A DNA stretch of 64,000 bases from Oryzicola mucosus. GTDB lineage: Bacteria > Pseudomonadota > Alphaproteobacteria > Rhizobiales > Rhizobiaceae. Under the pieces are notes generated by a model. The model was given only the letters and a program-made list of their open reading frames with translations, did not search any database and was not told the DNA's origin. Both the position numbers and the translations under genes were made by a program. The stretch lies in assembly GCF_014534685.1 (NCBI RefSeq), contig NZ_JACVVX010000004.1, positions 310,001-374,000 on the forward strand, in the 5' to 3' direction. This document shows positions 25,247-39,512 of the stretch, piece after piece (position 1 is the stretch's first letter; every line of letters begins with the position of its first letter).

Positions 25247-27238
25247 TCATGATGGGTCGCCTGCGACCTCAACCGCAAACGCCACCTTCCGGCCCGGAAG
25301 CGAAAAGGACAGACCGGTGTTGCGGACCGTTGCCGGCTCCACCGCTTCCCGCCAGGTAAAGCCGTCGCGTTTTGGCGGCACGAACTGCGTCGCCCTGCGG
25401 TCGCCATTGACCAGCACAGCGACGCGTCCCCGGCCCGCCTCGACACCCAGCACCATCATCAGGCGGCGGCGTTGCGGGTCGTTCCAATCACCTTCCGACA
25501 AGGGTTTGCCGTTCTCCGCGAGCCATTCGACATCGGGTACATCGCCTTCGACGGAAGCAGTGCCCGTCAGGAAGGCCGTGTCTTCCAGCGCGGCGACCTG
25601 CTTTCTGACCAGAGCAAGCGCGGCGACATAATCCTCCAGCTCGCGGTCCCTGCCCTGCCAGTCCAGCCAGGTGATCTCATTGTCCTGGGCATAGGCATTG
25701 TTGTTGCCGGACTGGCTGCGCCCGAACTCGTCGCCCGCCGTCAGCATGATCGTGCCGCGCGAGGCAAACAGGGTCGCCAGCATGGCGCGGGCATCGCGGC
25801 GGCGCTGTTCCTTCACATCAGCATTGCCGGAAGCTCCCTCGACGCCGTTGTTCCACGAGAGATTCTCGTTGTGGCCGTCGCGGTTCTGCTCGCCATTCGC
25901 CTCGTTGTGCTTGCGTTCGTAGGCGGCGATATCGGCCAGCGCCATGCCGTCATGCGCGGCGATGAAATTCACCGTGCGGGTCGACGCGGCATTGTGCTGG
26001 AAAATGTCGGACGAGCCGGACAGCCTTGTGGCCAGGGTGCCCAAGGTGCCGGAATCGCCGCGCCAGAAGCGTCTGACATCGTCGCGATAGCGGTCGTTCC
26101 ATTCGAGAAAATCCGGCGGAAACCCGCCCAGCCTGTAGCCACCCGGGCCGATGTCCCACGGCTCGGCGATCAGCACCCGGTCCTTGAGGATCGGATCGGC
26201 GGCGATCTCCTTCAGAAGCGGCGCTTCGGCATCGAAGACGCCGTTCACCCGGCCGAGAATCGGCGCAAGGTCGAAGCGGAAGCCGTCGACGCCGGCGGCC
26301 GTCACGAAATGGCGAAGGCTATCGAGAATGAGCTCGCGCACCCATGGGTGGTTGCAGTCGACCGTATTGCCGCAACCGGTGTCGTTGACCAGCCGGCCCG
26401 GCTCGCCCTCGACATGGCGGTAGTAGGTCGGGTTGTCGAGGCCGCGCAGCGAGACGGTCGGCCCGAACTCATCGCTTTCGGCCGTGTGGTTGAAGACGAG
26501 ATCGAGGATAACGGCGATGCCAACAGCGTGCAGTGCTGCCACCGTCGCGCTGAGTTCGGCTATGCCGCCCGGCGCCAGGCGCGGATCGAGCGCCATGAAC
26601 GAGACGGGGTTGTAGCCCCAGGCGTTGCGCAGCCCCAGGGGCGGCAGATGGCGCTCGTCCATCGTCGCCGTGATCGGCATGAGCTCGACCGCCGACACAC
26701 CGATTTTGACGAGATGCGCGATAACGGCAGGATGCGCCAGCGCCGCGATTGTCCCACGCAGCGCCTCCGGCACGTCGGGATGGCGCATGGTGAAGCCGCG
26801 CGCCGGCACTTCATAGACCAAGCCGCCAGCCCGCAGCAGCGGCGGTGCGACTTGCGCCGGCTCACCCGATACCACGACCGCTTTCGGCATCAGCCCGGCC
26901 GTGTCGTGCCCCTCGCCGCGCCGTCCGCCAAGCCGTGCGTCATAGACGTAAGGGCGGTCGATCTCCAGCGCATAGGGATCGATCAGGAGTTTGTCGGGGT
27001 CGAACCACAATTCCTGCTCGGGCCGATAAGGCCCGTCGGCGCGAAACCCGTAGCGGGTACCCGGCCGCAGGCCCGGAACCTCCGTCGAGAAGAGCCCCTT
27101 GCCGTCCGTCGCCAGCTCGTAGGTGCCGATCTCGGTCTCGCCCTCCCTGTCGAAAACCGAAACCCAGATGCGCTCGGCATGCGCCGACCGCACCGAAAAG
27201 CAAACCCCTTTTTCAAGGGCAACCGCGCCGAGTCGCAT
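25247..27238 (-). CDS. glgX: Glycogen debranching enzyme (GH13, isoamylase type)
   Basis: Removes the alpha-1,6 branches left after phosphorylase action. 663 residues. An N-terminal CBM48-like domain (residues 1-100) precedes the barrel; VILDLVFNHTAE, GVDGFRFDLAPILGR (nucleophile Asp), LIAEPWDIG (acid Glu) and NFIAAHDGMALAD are the four conserved regions. It starts 12 bp after the pgm stop and is the sixth gene of the glg cluster, so it belongs to the degradative side with glgP. Length is normal for GlgX. Confidence 0.94.
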   Translation of the reverse strand: MRLGAVALEKGVCFSVRSAHAERIWVSVFDREGETEIGTYELATDGKGLFSTEVPGLRPGTRYGFRADGPYRPEQELWFDPDKLLIDPYALEIDRPYVYDARLGGRRGEGHDTAGLMPKAVVVSGEPAQVAPPLLRAGGLVYEVPARGFTMRHPDVPEALRGTIAALAHPAVIAHLVKIGVSAVELMPITATMDERHLPPLGLRNAWGYNPVSFMALDPRLAPGGIAELSATVAALHAVGIAVILDLVFNHTAESDEFGPTVSLRGLDNPTYYRHVEGEPGRLVNDTGCGNTVDCNHPWVRELILDSLRHFVTAAGVDGFRFDLAPILGRVNGVFDAEAPLLKEIAADPILKDRVLIAEPWDIGPGGYRLGGFPPDFLEWNDRYRDDVRRFWRGDSGTLGTLATRLSGSSDIFQHNAASTRTVNFIAAHDGMALADIAAYERKHNEANGEQNRDGHNENLSWNNGVEGASGNADVKEQRRRDARAMLATLFASRGTIMLTAGDEFGRSQSGNNNAYAQDNEITWLDWQGRDRELEDYVAALALVRKQVAALEDTAFLTGTASVEGDVPDVEWLAENGKPLSEGDWNDPQRRRLMMVLGVEAGRGRVAVLVNGDRRATQFVPPKRDGFTWREAVEPATVRNTGLSFSLPGRKVAFAVEVAGDPS

Positions 27239-27250
27239 ATGCGCCCCCCG

Positions 27251-30331
<3,081 letters not shown>

Positions 30332-30332
<1 letters not shown>

Positions 30333-31597
30333 CAAACCTCCAGCCGGTCGATCATCGGCTGCGTGATCAGGCGAATGCCGCCTTCCGACATGCGGAAGCG
30401 CTTGGCGTCCAAAACAGGGTCCTCGCCCACGACCAGCCCCTCGGGGATTTTCACCCCGCGGTCGATGACCACCTTGCTCAGCCGCGCATTGCGACCCACC
30501 CAGCAATCGGGCAGCACCACCGCTTCGTCCAATGACGAGAACGAGTTGACGCGCGCGCCGGTGAAAATGAGGCTTCGTTTGAGCGCGGCGCCCGAGATGA
30601 TGCAATCGCCCGCGACCAGCGACGACACGGCGGAGCCCCGCCGGCCTTCCTCGTCATGCACGAACTTCGCCGGCGGCTTGATCTCGGCATAGGTCCAGAT
30701 CGGCCATTCGCGGTCGTAGATGTCGAGTTCGGGCGTGATGTCGGTCAGGTCGATATTGGCTTCCCAGTATGCGTCGATGGTGCCCACGTCGCGCCAGTAG
30801 GCCTCGCGCTCGAAGGACGAGCGCACGCAGGACTTGGCGAAGCGATGCGCCACCGCCTTCCCGTGCTGGACGATATAGGGAATGATATCCTTGCCGAAAT
30901 CCCGGCTGGATGCCGGGTCCGCCGCATCCCGGCGCAGTTGTTCCATCAGGAAGGCCGTGCGGAACACATAGATGCCCATCGACGCCAAAGCGAATTCCGG
31001 ATTGCCGGGAATGCCGGGCGGATCTGCCGGCTTCTCGATGAAGGAGCTGATATTGTCGTTTTCGTCGACATGCATGACGCCGAAGCCGGTCGCCTCCATG
31101 CGCGGCACTTCGAGACAGCCCACGGTCACGTCGGCATTGGTGTCGACATGCTCGCGGAGCATGAGTTCGTAGTCCATCTTGTAAATGTGGTCGCCCGCCA
31201 GGATGACCATGAACTCAGGCCCATAGGATTCGATGATGTCGATGTTCTGGAACACCGCGTCGGCGGTGCCTTCATACCATTGCGTTTCGGAAACGCGCTG
31301 GCTGGCCGGCAGGATGTCGAAGCTCTCGTTGCGTTCCTGGCGGAAGAAGTTCCAGCCTTTCGTCAGGTGCCTGATCAGCGAATGCGCCTTGTATTGCGTC
31401 GCCACGCCAATGCGGCGGATGCCGGAATTCAGCGCGTTGGAGAGCGCGAAATCGATGATGCGCACTTTGCCGCCGAAATAGACCGCCGGCTTGGCGCGAA
31501 AATCGGTCATTTCCTTGAGCCGGCTGCCCCGACCGCCGGCAAGTACATAGGCCATCGCGTCGCGTGCCAGGGGTTGACTTCTTTTAGTGCTCTCCAA
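30332..31597 (-). CDS. glgC: Glucose-1-phosphate adenylyltransferase (ADP-glucose pyrophosphorylase)
   Basis: The committed, allosterically controlled step of glycogen synthesis. 421 residues. [24 protein letters not shown] binds ATP and activator; SSFIEKP and [11 protein letters not shown] line the sugar site; a left-handed beta-helix tail follows. Agrobacterial relatives are activated by fructose-6-P, which would tie synthesis to the fructose importer next door. The start is TTG at 31597, supported by GGAGG 5 nt upstream; the first downstream ATG is too close to the AGG loop. Confidence 0.96.
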
Positions 31598-31615
31598 TTT
31601 TTCCTCCCGAACCCG

Positions 31616-33832
31616 TTACCCGATAAATTCCAGCATGATCGTCGCCAGCGGCGGCAAGGTGAGGCTTGCCAGCGCCCCCTCGCCGTCAGCGAAATCCGCA
31701 ACCACCATGCCACCGTTCCCCAGTCCCGAACCGCCATAGACCTCAGCGTCGGTGTTTATTATTTCGCGCCATTTTCCTTGCCGAGGCAATGGCACTTTGT
31801 AGTCGTATCGCGGCACCGGCGTGAAATTCGTGATCACCGCAATCGGGTTGCCGTCCAGTGTCTTGCGCAGCCAGGCGAAGACGGAGTTTTCGCTGTCGTC
31901 GGCGATCAGCCAGTCAAAGCCGTCCGGCTCGCAATCGCGCTCATGCAGCGCCGACCGCGAGCGGTAGAGATGGTTGAGGTCGCGCACCACCTGCCTGACG
32001 CCGGCGTGCGGGGCGGAGTCGAGCAGGTGCCAGTCGAGCGCGCGTTCCTCGCTCCATTCCGCCCGCTGGGCGAATTCCTGCCCCATGAACAGCAGCTTCT
32101 TGCCGGGATAGCCCCACATGAAGCCGTAATAGGCACGCAGCGTCGCGAATTTCTGCCAGTCGTCGCCGGCCATCTTGGTCAGCAGCGTGCCTTTGCCGTG
32201 CACGACCTCGTCATGCGACAGCGGCAGCACGAAATTTTCGCTGAAGGCGTAGACGAGACCGAAGGTGATCTCGTTGTGATGGTGCTTGCGATAGATCGGC
32301 TCGCGCGCCAGATAGGCGAGCGTGTCGTGCATGAACCCCATGTTCCACTTGAAGCCGAATCCCAGGCCGCCCTCATGCACCGGCTGGGATACTTTCGGCC
32401 AGGACGTCGATTCCTCGGCGATGGTGATGACGCCGGGATGGGTGCCGTAGACGGCTGTATTCATCTGCTGCAGGAAGCTGACGGCTTCCAGGTTTTCACG
32501 GCCGCCGCGCTCGTTGGGGATCCACTCGCCTTCCTTGCGCGAGTAGTCGAGATAGAGCATCGATGCGACCGCATCGACGCGCAGCCCGTCGACATGGAAT
32601 TTCTCAGCCCAGTAGAGCGCGTTGTTGACCAGGAACGACACCACCTCGCGCCGGCCGAAATTGTAGATCGCGGTGTTCCAGTCGGGGTGAAAACCCTTGC
32701 GCGGGTCGGCATGCTCGTAAAGGGCGGTGCCGTCGAACTTCGCCAGCCCATGCTCGTCGACCGGAAAATGCGCAGGCACCCAATCGAGGATCACGCCGAG
32801 ACCGGCGCGATGCGCGCCCTCGACGAAGCGCGCGAAACCCTCCGGATCGCCAAACCGCGCGGTCGGCGCATACAGCCCCGTGGTCTGGTAGCCCCAGGAC
32901 GGGTCATAGGGATGCTCGGAGATCGGCAGGAATTCGATATGGGTAAAGCCGGTGTCGACGGTGTATGGGATCAGCCTTTCGGCAAGCTCGTCCCAGCTCA
33001 GGAACGTGCCGTCGTCGCGGCGCTGCCATGAACCGGGGTGAACCTCGTAGATGCTGATCGCCTCGCGCCGCTGGTCGGCCTTGCGCCAGTAGCTGCGGTG
33101 GGCATCGTCGCCCCATTCATGCTCAAGCGGACCGGCAACGATGGAAGCGGTCGCAGGGCGCAGTTCCGAGCGGAACGCGAAAGGATCGGCCTTGAGCGGC
33201 AGCTTGACCCCATCCGGTCCGATCAGCTCGTATTTGTAGGGCTGGCCCTCGCCGACATCGGGCAGGAAGATTTCCCAAATGCCGGTGTCATGGCGGCTGC
33301 GCATGGGATGGCGCCGGCCGTCCCAATCGTTGAAGGGGCCGACGACCGAAACGCGCTCGGCATTGGGAGCCCAGACGGCGAAATGCACGCCATCGGCGCC
33401 TTCATGCGACAGGACATGTGCGCCCAGCTTGTCGAACAGCCTGAGGTGCGAGCCTTCGGCGATGTAATAGTCGTCCATCGGGCCAAGCACCGGACCGAAG
33501 GAATAGGGGTCGGTCAGCCACCACTCACCGGAGGCATTGCTCGCCTTCAGGCGAATCGGCTGGCGTTTGCGGATGGAAAGCCGGCCTTCGAAGAAGCCGG
33601 CATCGTCGCGGCGGGTGAGATCGCCGCAGGCCTTGCCCTGAAGGGTGTAGGCAGTGACGGATTCGGCGTGGGGCACGAAGCAGCGGGCGACGAAGACCGC
33701 ACCGATCTTCTGTACCCCCAGGACGGCAAAGGGATCGCCATGGCGTCCGGCCACGATAGCGCGGACATCACCCTCTGCCGCTCGTTCAGTTTCGCCCAAT
33801 CGGGCGGTGACGCGCCGCTTTTCTTCCGTCAG
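31616..33832 (-). CDS. glgB: 1,4-alpha-glucan branching enzyme
   Basis: Makes the alpha-1,6 branches of glycogen. About 738 residues, with an N-terminal N1/CBM48 part and a GH13 barrel carrying [17 protein letters not shown] (nucleophile) and [10 protein letters not shown] (acid). The start is uncertain. The only upstream ATG (33916) lies 32 bp inside glgP and has no ribosome site, whereas a strong GGGGAGG is followed after 5 nt by CTG at 33832, giving a normal family length. A TTG at 33799 is another choice. I use the CTG and flag it. Neighbours are glgP upstream and glgC 18 bp downstream. Confidence 0.93.
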   Translation of the reverse strand: MTEEKRRVTARLGETERAAEGDVRAIVAGRHGDPFAVLGVQKIGAVFVARCFVPHAESVTAYTLQGKACGDLTRRDDAGFFEGRLSIRKRQPIRLKASNASGEWWLTDPYSFGPVLGPMDDYYIAEGSHLRLFDKLGAHVLSHEGADGVHFAVWAPNAERVSVVGPFNDWDGRRHPMRSRHDTGIWEIFLPDVGEGQPYKYELIGPDGVKLPLKADPFAFRSELRPATASIVAGPLEHEWGDDAHRSYWRKADQRREAISIYEVHPGSWQRRDDGTFLSWDELAERLIPYTVDTGFTHIEFLPISEHPYDPSWGYQTTGLYAPTARFGDPEGFARFVEGAHRAGLGVILDWVPAHFPVDEHGLAKFDGTALYEHADPRKGFHPDWNTAIYNFGRREVVSFLVNNALYWAEKFHVDGLRVDAVASMLYLDYSRKEGEWIPNERGGRENLEAVSFLQQMNTAVYGTHPGVITIAEESTSWPKVSQPVHEGGLGFGFKWNMGFMHDTLAYLAREPIYRKHHHNEITFGLVYAFSENFVLPLSHDEVVHGKGTLLTKMAGDDWQKFATLRAYYGFMWGYPGKKLLFMGQEFAQRAEWSEERALDWHLLDSAPHAGVRQVVRDLNHLYRSRSALHERDCEPDGFDWLIADDSENSVFAWLRKTLDGNPIAVITNFTPVPRYDYKVPLPRQGKWREIINTDAEVYGGSGLGNGGMVVADFADGEGALASLTLPPLATIMLEFIG

Positions 33833-33884
33833 GACTTCCTCCCCTTGTATGCTTGTATGGATACGTCTCGGATCGGCGGGTTCC

Positions 33885-36353
33885 TCACACGGGAACGTTC
33901 CAGATCTCCTCTGCATACTGACGGATGGTGCGGTCGGACGAGAACCAGCTCATCCGGGCGACGTTGTGGATCGCCTTGGCGTACCAGAGCGGGCTGTCGC
34001 GCCACACCTCGTCGATCTTCCTCTGCGTGTCGGCGTAGGAGTCGAAATCGGCGGCGACCATGAACCAGTCGTGCTGGTAAAGCCCATCGGTGAGTTCGCG
34101 GTAGCGATCTGGATCGTCCGGCGAGAACACGCCCGACGAAATGGCCGAAAGCGCCTGCGACAGCTCGGGCGAACCGGCGATGACATCGCGCGGATTGTAG
34201 CCATTCGCGCGTCGCTGGGCGACCTCCTCCGTGGTCAGGCCGAAAATGAAGATGTTGTCGTCGCCGACATGCTCTTTCATTTCGACATTGGCGCCGTCGA
34301 GCGTGCCGATGGTCAGCGCGCCGTTGAGCGCGAACTTCATGTTGCCGGTGCCCGACGCCTCCATGCCGGCCGTCGAAATCTGTTCCGACAGGTCCGCTGC
34401 CGGCATCATGATCTCGGCGAGGCTGACATTGTAGTTCGGGACGAACACGACCTTCAAAAGGCCGCGCACGGACGGGTCGCTGTTGACGACCCGCGCGACA
34501 TCGTTGGCGAGTTTGATGATCAGCTTGGCGTTGTGGTAGCTGGGTGCCGCCTTGCCGCCGAAGAACTTCACGCGCGGCATCCAGTCCCGTTCGGGATGCG
34601 AGCGGATCTGATCGTAGAGTGCGACGGCCTCGATGATGTTGAGCAGCTGCCGCTTGTATTCGTGGATGCGCTTGATCTGGATGTCGAACATCGCCGACGG
34701 ATCGACACGGATGCCGAGCCGTTCGGAGACCAGCGAAGCCAGCCTCTGCTTGTTGGCGCGCTTGACGGCTGCGAACTTCTCGCGGAAGGCCGCATCGGAA
34801 GCCAGCGCATCCAGATCGCTGATCGCGTCGATATCGTCGAGGAAGCGGTCGCCGATGGCTTCGCGGGCAAGGGCGGTCAGGCCGGGATTGCACTGGATCA
34901 GCCAGCGGCGTGGCGTGATCCCGTTGGTCTTGTTGTTGATGCGAGTGGGGTAGAGCTTATGCAGGTCGGCAAACACCGTCTCCTTCATCAGCTCGGTATG
35001 CAGCGCCGAAACGCCATTGATGCTGTGGGAACCGGCGAAAGCGAGATTGCCCATGCGCACGCGCCGCTCGCCGCCTTCATTGATCAGCGAAATGCTGGAA
35101 ATCTGCTCGCCCGAGAAATCCCCCTTGGCGCGCGCTTCGATCAGGATCTGCGCATTGATGGCGTAGACGATCTGCATGTGGCGCGGCAAAAGCCGCTCGA
35201 ACAGCGGCACCGGCCAGCTTTCCAGCGCTTCGGGAAGCAGCGTGTGGTTGGTATAGGCGAAGGTGCGCTTGGTGATGTCCCAGGCATCGTCGAAATCCAG
35301 GCCGTGAACATCGAGCAAAAGCCGCATCAGTTCGGCGACCGCCACCGAAGGGTGGGTGTCGTTGAGATGGATGGCCGCTTTGTCGGGCAGCGAATGCAGG
35401 TCGCCATACTGGCTGAGATGGCGCTGCAGAATGTCCTGCAGCGAGGCGGTGGAGAAGAAATACTCCTGCCGCAGGCGCAGTTCCTGACCGGCCGGAGTCG
35501 CATCGGCGGGATACAAAACGCGCGACAGGGCGTCGGCCTTGTTGCTCTCGCGCAGGGCCCCGATATGGTCGCCGGCGTTGAAGGCGGCGAGCAGGATGGG
35601 ATCGAGCGACATGCCCGCCCATAGGCGCAGCGTGTTGACGCGCTTGCCGCGCCAGCCGACCACAGGCGTATCGTAGGCCACGGCCAGCACGCGCTCGGTC
35701 GGTTTCCAGATATGCCGTTCCAGCCTGCCCTGCGCGTCGGTGACCGATTCCACCGAGCCGCCGAATCCGACTTCGAAGGCGCGCTCGCGGCGCTCGAACT
35801 CCCAGGGGTTGCCGTGGTCGAGCCAGTTCTCGGGCAGTTCGACCTGCCATCCGTCGCGGATTTCCTGCCGGAACATGCCGTTCACATAGCGAATGCCGTA
35901 GCCATGGACAGGCACGTCGACGGTCGCCATGCTCTCCATGAAGCAGGCCGCCAAGCGGCCGAGACCGCCATTGCCGAGCGCAGCGTCAGGCTCAAGCGCT
36001 GCGATCACGTCGAAATCGACACCGAGCGAGGACAGCGCCTCGCGCATCGCATCCATCATGCCGAGATTGGAAAAAGCGTCGCGCATCAGCCTGCCGATGA
36101 GGAACTCGAGCGACAGGTAGTAAACGCGCTTGGCGCTCTGGTCGTAGGCTTCCTTGGTGGACGACACCCACCGGTCGATGATGCGGTCGCGCACAACCTT
36201 GATCGACGCCGTCAGCCAGTCATGCGGCGTGGCGACGGTGGCGTCCTTGCCGCCCCGATATTTCAGGACGCGCAGAATCTCGTCCGCCAATTCCTTGGGG
36301 TCGATATTCTCTGAGGGAAGAAAGGAGGTCTCGGAAATCACAGCGCTCGTCAT
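33885..36353 (-). CDS. glgP: Glycogen phosphorylase
   Basis: Releases glucose-1-P from glycogen ends using PLP. 822 residues. [13 protein letters not shown] and [19 protein letters not shown] are early landmarks; [16 protein letters not shown] follows; the PLP lysine is in [27 protein letters not shown]. The ATG at 36353 has AGAGG 4 nt upstream; in-frame ATGs at 36365 and 36401 are less well placed. It is the first gene of the glg operon, so the promoter upstream (36426-36476) probably drives synthesis and breakdown genes together. Confidence 0.96.
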   Translation of the reverse strand: MTSAVISETSFLPSENIDPKELADEILRVLKYRGGKDATVATPHDWLTASIKVVRDRIIDRWVSSTKEAYDQSAKRVYYLSLEFLIGRLMRDAFSNLGMMDAMREALSSLGVDFDVIAALEPDAALGNGGLGRLAACFMESMATVDVPVHGYGIRYVNGMFRQEIRDGWQVELPENWLDHGNPWEFERRERAFEVGFGGSVESVTDAQGRLERHIWKPTERVLAVAYDTPVVGWRGKRVNTLRLWAGMSLDPILLAAFNAGDHIGALRESNKADALSRVLYPADATPAGQELRLRQEYFFSTASLQDILQRHLSQYGDLHSLPDKAAIHLNDTHPSVAVAELMRLLLDVHGLDFDDAWDITKRTFAYTNHTLLPEALESWPVPLFERLLPRHMQIVYAINAQILIEARAKGDFSGEQISSISLINEGGERRVRMGNLAFAGSHSINGVSALHTELMKETVFADLHKLYPTRINNKTNGITPRRWLIQCNPGLTALAREAIGDRFLDDIDAISDLDALASDAAFREKFAAVKRANKQRLASLVSERLGIRVDPSAMFDIQIKRIHEYKRQLLNIIEAVALYDQIRSHPERDWMPRVKFFGGKAAPSYHNAKLIIKLANDVARVVNSDPSVRGLLKVVFVPNYNVSLAEIMMPAADLSEQISTAGMEASGTGNMKFALNGALTIGTLDGANVEMKEHVGDDNIFIFGLTTEEVAQRRANGYNPRDVIAGSPELSQALSAISSGVFSPDDPDRYRELTDGLYQHDWFMVAADFDSYADTQRKIDEVWRDSPLWYAKAIHNVARMSWFSSDRTIRQYAEEIWNVPV

Positions 36354-36425
36354 ATGGCCTCTCATTGGGCTCCGGCGCGTGTCCTTAGACCGCCGGCGCA
36401 ACTTGCACTACTCCTCCCGAGAGCC

Positions 36426-36454
36426 ATGCTAGACGATCCGCAGATATTCACAAT
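36426..36454 (-). promoter_or_regulatory. Candidate glgP operon promoter
   Basis: On the minus strand TTGTGA (36454-36449) and TAGCAT (36431-36426) are 17 bp apart, each matching four of six consensus sigma-70 positions, about 70 bp before the glgP ATG. The -35 hexamer lies in the downstream copy of a tandem repeat. Confidence 0.45.
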
Positions 36455-36476
36455 ACGATCCGCAGATATTCACAAA
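36433..36476. repeat. Two tandem 22-bp repeats at the glgP promoter
   Basis: ACGATCCGCAGATATTCACA occurs twice head to tail, at 36433 and 36455, each followed by two bases to give a 22-bp period with one mismatch in 22. The period is about two helical turns, so a regulator could bind both copies on one face. It may equally be a local duplication. Confidence 0.75.
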
Positions 36477-36527
36477 ATGCCCGGAAGCCGTCGGAGCGCT
36501 TTTTTCTTCAAGCGCCCCGTACGGAAT

Positions 36528-37310
36528 TCAAGCGGCTATCAGCTCTTCCGGTGGCGTCTTCGCGCCGGTCATGAAGGCCACTGCATCCGACATGGTGTAT
36601 TGCTTGGGATCGATGACGCACAAGCGACGGCCAAGCCGGTGGATATGGATGCGGTCGGCCACCTCGAAGACATGCGGCATGTTGTGCGAGATCAGCACGA
36701 TCGGCAGCCCGCGCCGCTTCACATCGAGGATGAGTTCGAGAACGCGGCGCGATTCCTTGACGCCGAGCGCGGCTGTCGGCTCGTCGAGAATGATCATCTT
36801 GGAGCCGAAGGCCGCAGCGCGCGCCACCGCCACGCCCTGGCGCTGGCCGCCGGACAGCGTTTCCACTGCCTGGCCGATGTTCTGGATGGTCATCAGGCCG
36901 AGTTCGCTCAGCTTGTCGCGAGCGCGCTTTTCCATGGCGGCGCGGTCGAGCATGCGCAGCCACTTTCCCATGAAGCCGGGTTTGCGGATTTCCCGACCCA
37001 GAAACATATTGTCGGCGATGGAGAGCGCCGGCGATAGCGCCAGGTTCTGGTAAACGGTCTCGATGCCGGCGGCGCGCGCCTCGATCGGCGAGCGGAACTG
37101 CACGGGCTTGCCGTCCAGCCTTATCTCGCCCTCGTCCGGCGTGACGGCACCCGAAATCGCCTTGATGAGCGAGGATTTGCCGGCGCCGTTGTCGCCGATG
37201 ACGGCGAGGATTTCCCCGGGATAGAGGTCGAAGTCGGCCTGGTTGAGAGCGGTCACGCGACCATAGCGCTTGACCAGTCCGCGGGCGGTGAGCAGCGGTT
37301 CGATAGACAT
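36528..37310 (-). CDS. frcA: Fructose-type ABC transporter ATP-binding protein
   Basis: A 260-residue ABC ATPase with a single nucleotide-binding domain: GDNGAGKSS Walker A, LSGGQRQGVAVARA signature, MIILDEPTAAL Walker B. Members of the ribose/xylose class usually have two fused domains (about 500 residues); single-domain FrcA of Sinorhizobium has the same length as this protein. The ATG overlaps the permease stop by one base. It is the last gene of frcB-frcC-frcA; the kinase gene that follows in Sinorhizobium is found here in the divergent arm instead. Confidence 0.9.
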   Translation of the reverse strand: MSIEPLLTARGLVKRYGRVTALNQADFDLYPGEILAVIGDNGAGKSSLIKAISGAVTPDEGEIRLDGKPVQFRSPIEARAAGIETVYQNLALSPALSIADNMFLGREIRKPGFMGKWLRMLDRAAMEKRARDKLSELGLMTIQNIGQAVETLSGGQRQGVAVARAAAFGSKMIILDEPTAALGVKESRRVLELILDVKRRGLPIVLISHNMPHVFEVADRIHIHRLGRRLCVIDPKQYTMSDAVAFMTGAKTPPEELIAA

Positions 37311-38392
37311 CAGCCTGCAACCTTTCTGATCCATTGGTCGACGGCGACCGCGACGATGATGAGGGTGCCGATCAAGAGATAGGTCCACTGCGGGTCTGTG
37401 CCGATCAGGCGCAGGCCGAGCGAGAAGACGCCGACGATGAGTGCGCCGAACAGCATGCCGAGGATCGAACCGCGTCCGCCGAAGAGCGAGATGCCGCCGA
37501 TCACCACGGCAGTGATGGATTCGATGTTGGCGAACTGGCCCGCGGTGGGCGAAACGGAGCCGATGCGGCCGATCAGCAGCCAGCCGCCGAGCGAGCAGAT
37601 CAGGCCGGCGATGACATAGACCGAAACCAGCGTGTGCTTGACCCGGACGCCGGCGAGTTCCGCCGCGGCGGGGTCATCGCCGATGGCATAGACATGGCGG
37701 CCCCAGGCGGTGTGGTTGAGCACGTACCAGAGCAGCAGCACGAGCAGAACCATGGCGATGACGCCATAGGTGAAGACGGCATTGCCCACTTTGAACGTAT
37801 CGCCGAACAGTTGCAGGATCGGCGCCTGCGCCTCGATATCCTGCGAGCGGATGGTTTCATTGGCGGAATAGAGGAAGTTGGTGGCCAGAATGATCTGCCA
37901 CATGCCGAGCGTCACGATGAAGGGCGGCAGCTTGACCCGTGCAACCAGCGTACCGTTGATCCAGCCGCACAGCGCTCCGACGCCGAAGCCGCAGAGGATC
38001 GAGAGCACCGGCGGCAGGCCGTAGCGGAAGGTGAATTGCCCCATCACCACCGATGACAGCACCATGATGGCACCGACCGACAAGTCGATGCCGGCAGTCA
38101 GCACGACCAGCGTCTGGGCGGCTCCGATCACACCGACGATCGCCACCTGCTGGAGGATCAGCGTCATGGAAAAGGCTGAAAAGAATTTGCCGCCGACCAG
38201 CACCGCGAACACGACGAGCGAGGCGATCAGCACGATCAGTGGTACGGCAGCCGGGTTGGAATGCAGGAAATGCTGAACTTTTTCGACCGGCGTTCGCGTC
38301 TGCGTGTCGAAATTGGCTACCGTCTTGTCGCTGCCCGAGAGAACCGTCTCGAACTCCTGCGGCCGCGCGGCATTGGCCGGTGCGTCTGTCAT
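37310..38392 (-). CDS. frcC: Fructose-type ABC transporter permease
   Basis: A 360-residue RbsC-family inner-membrane permease. After about 55 hydrophilic residues the first transmembrane helix starts (AAVPLIVLIASLVVFAVL), and eight or more follow. VLTAGIDLSVGAIMVLSSV and GGISLFGGRGSILGMLFGALIVG are family signatures. The long polar N-terminus is a known trait of FrcC-like permeases. GGAGG-like sequence precedes the start. An 88-bp spacer with a hairpin separates it from frcB. Confidence 0.93.
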   Translation of the reverse strand: MTDAPANAARPQEFETVLSGSDKTVANFDTQTRTPVEKVQHFLHSNPAAVPLIVLIASLVVFAVLVGGKFFSAFSMTLILQQVAIVGVIGAAQTLVVLTAGIDLSVGAIMVLSSVVMGQFTFRYGLPPVLSILCGFGVGALCGWINGTLVARVKLPPFIVTLGMWQIILATNFLYSANETIRSQDIEAQAPILQLFGDTFKVGNAVFTYGVIAMVLLVLLLWYVLNHTAWGRHVYAIGDDPAAAELAGVRVKHTLVSVYVIAGLICSLGGWLLIGRIGSVSPTAGQFANIESITAVVIGGISLFGGRGSILGMLFGALIVGVFSLGLRLIGTDPQWTYLLIGTLIIVAVAVDQWIRKVAG

Positions 38393-38422
38393 CGCGATTT
38401 CCTCCTGGTTGCTGCTTTTGGA

Positions 38423-38444
38423 GAAGGCGGCTCAAGCCGCCTTC
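38423..38444. terminator. Hairpin between frcB and frcC
   Basis: A perfect 9-bp stem GAAGGCGGC / GCCGCCTTC with loop TCAA lies 36 bp past the frcB stop. There is no T run on the minus strand, so it more likely protects the frcB mRNA end or attenuates than fully terminates. Confidence 0.6.
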
Positions 38445-38480
38445 CCGTATCCCAAAAGTTCGGTCAGCTGCGCTGAAGCG

Positions 38481-39512
38481 TCAGCCCCAGCACTTTTCCA
38501 GACCGGTCTTCACGTCGATGGAGTCGACGCCCTTGGCGGGCTTGTCGGTGACCAGCGAAACGCCGGTGTCGAAGAAGTCCTTGCCTTCTGTCGGCTTCGG
38601 CATTTCGCCGGTCTCGCCGAACTTCTTGATCGCCTCGACGCCGAGTGCGGCCATCATCAGCGGATATTGCTGGGAGGTCGCGCCGATCACGCCGCCTTCG
38701 ACGTTCTTGACGCCGGGACAGCCACCGTCGACCGAGACGATGAGCACGTTCTTTTCCATGCCGACCGCCTTGAGCGCTTCATAGGCGCCAGCCGCGGCCG
38801 GCTCGTTGATGGTGTGGACGACGTTGATGCCGGGATCCTTCTGGAGAAGGTTTTCCATGGCCGTGCGGCCGCCCTCTTCATTGCCGTTGGTCACGTCGTG
38901 GCCGACGATGCGCGCATCGTCCTCGTCGCCGATGCGGTTGGGGTCCTTCACGTCGATGCCGAAGCCCATCATGAAGCCCTGGTCGCGCAGAACGTCGACG
39001 GTGGGCTGAGATGGCGTGAGGTCAAGGAAGGCGATCTTGGCATTTTTAGCTTCGTCGCCCAGCGTAGCGGCTGCCCACTGCCCGATCAGCTTGCCGGCCA
39101 GCAGATTGTCGGTGGCGAAGGTCGCGTCGGCCGCATCGGCGGGCTCGAGCGGCGTGTCGAGCGCAATCACCAGAATGCCCGCATCGCGCGCCTTCTTGAC
39201 CGCGGGAACGATGCCCTTGGTGTCGGAGGCGGTGATCATGATGCCCTTGGCGCCGTCGGCGATGCAGCTTTCGATGGCCGCGACCTGGCTTTCACTGTCG
39301 CCGTCTACCTTGCCGGCATAGCTTTTCAGGTTGACGCCGATCTCTTTTGCCTTGGCGGTGGCGCCCTCTTTCATCTTGACGAAGAAGGGGTTGGTGTCGG
39401 TCTTGGTGATCAGGCAGGCGCCCACATCGGCCGCCATGGATGGCGCGGCGAACAAGCAAAGCGAAACCGCGGCGCCCGCATAGACGGCCGACTTCAGAAA
39501 CTTAGAATTCAT
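38481..39512 (-). CDS. frcB: Periplasmic sugar-binding protein, fructose type
   Basis: The 343-residue binding protein of the importer. The signal peptide [18 protein letters not shown]...SMA is cut near residue 26. The mature protein begins [23 protein letters not shown], typical of the ribose-type cluster B, and contains ALDTPLEP and [21 protein letters not shown] stands 8 nt before the ATG at 39512; the longer frame to 39593 lies in the promoter. The resemblance to Sinorhizobium FrcB and the gene order support fructose, with mannose and ribose as possible minor ligands in that family. Confidence 0.9.
   Translation of the reverse strand: MNSKFLKSAVYAGAAVSLCLFAAPSMAADVGACLITKTDTNPFFVKMKEGATAKAKEIGVNLKSYAGKVDGDSESQVAAIESCIADGAKGIMITASDTKGIVPAVKKARDAGILVIALDTPLEPADAADATFATDNLLAGKLIGQWAAATLGDEAKNAKIAFLDLTPSQPTVDVLRDQGFMMGFGIDVKDPNRIGDEDDARIVGHDVTNGNEEGGRTAMENLLQKDPGINVVHTINEPAAAGAYEALKAVGMEKNVLIVSVDGGCPGVKNVEGGVIGATSQQYPLMMAALGVEAIKKFGETGEMPKPTEGKDFFDTGVSLVTDKPAKGVDSIDVKTGLEKCWG

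Noticed and set aside
30656-33031. 791-codon open frame antisense to glgC/glgB
   Set aside because: Antisense shadow with His/Arg/Val-rich composition and no conserved motifs.
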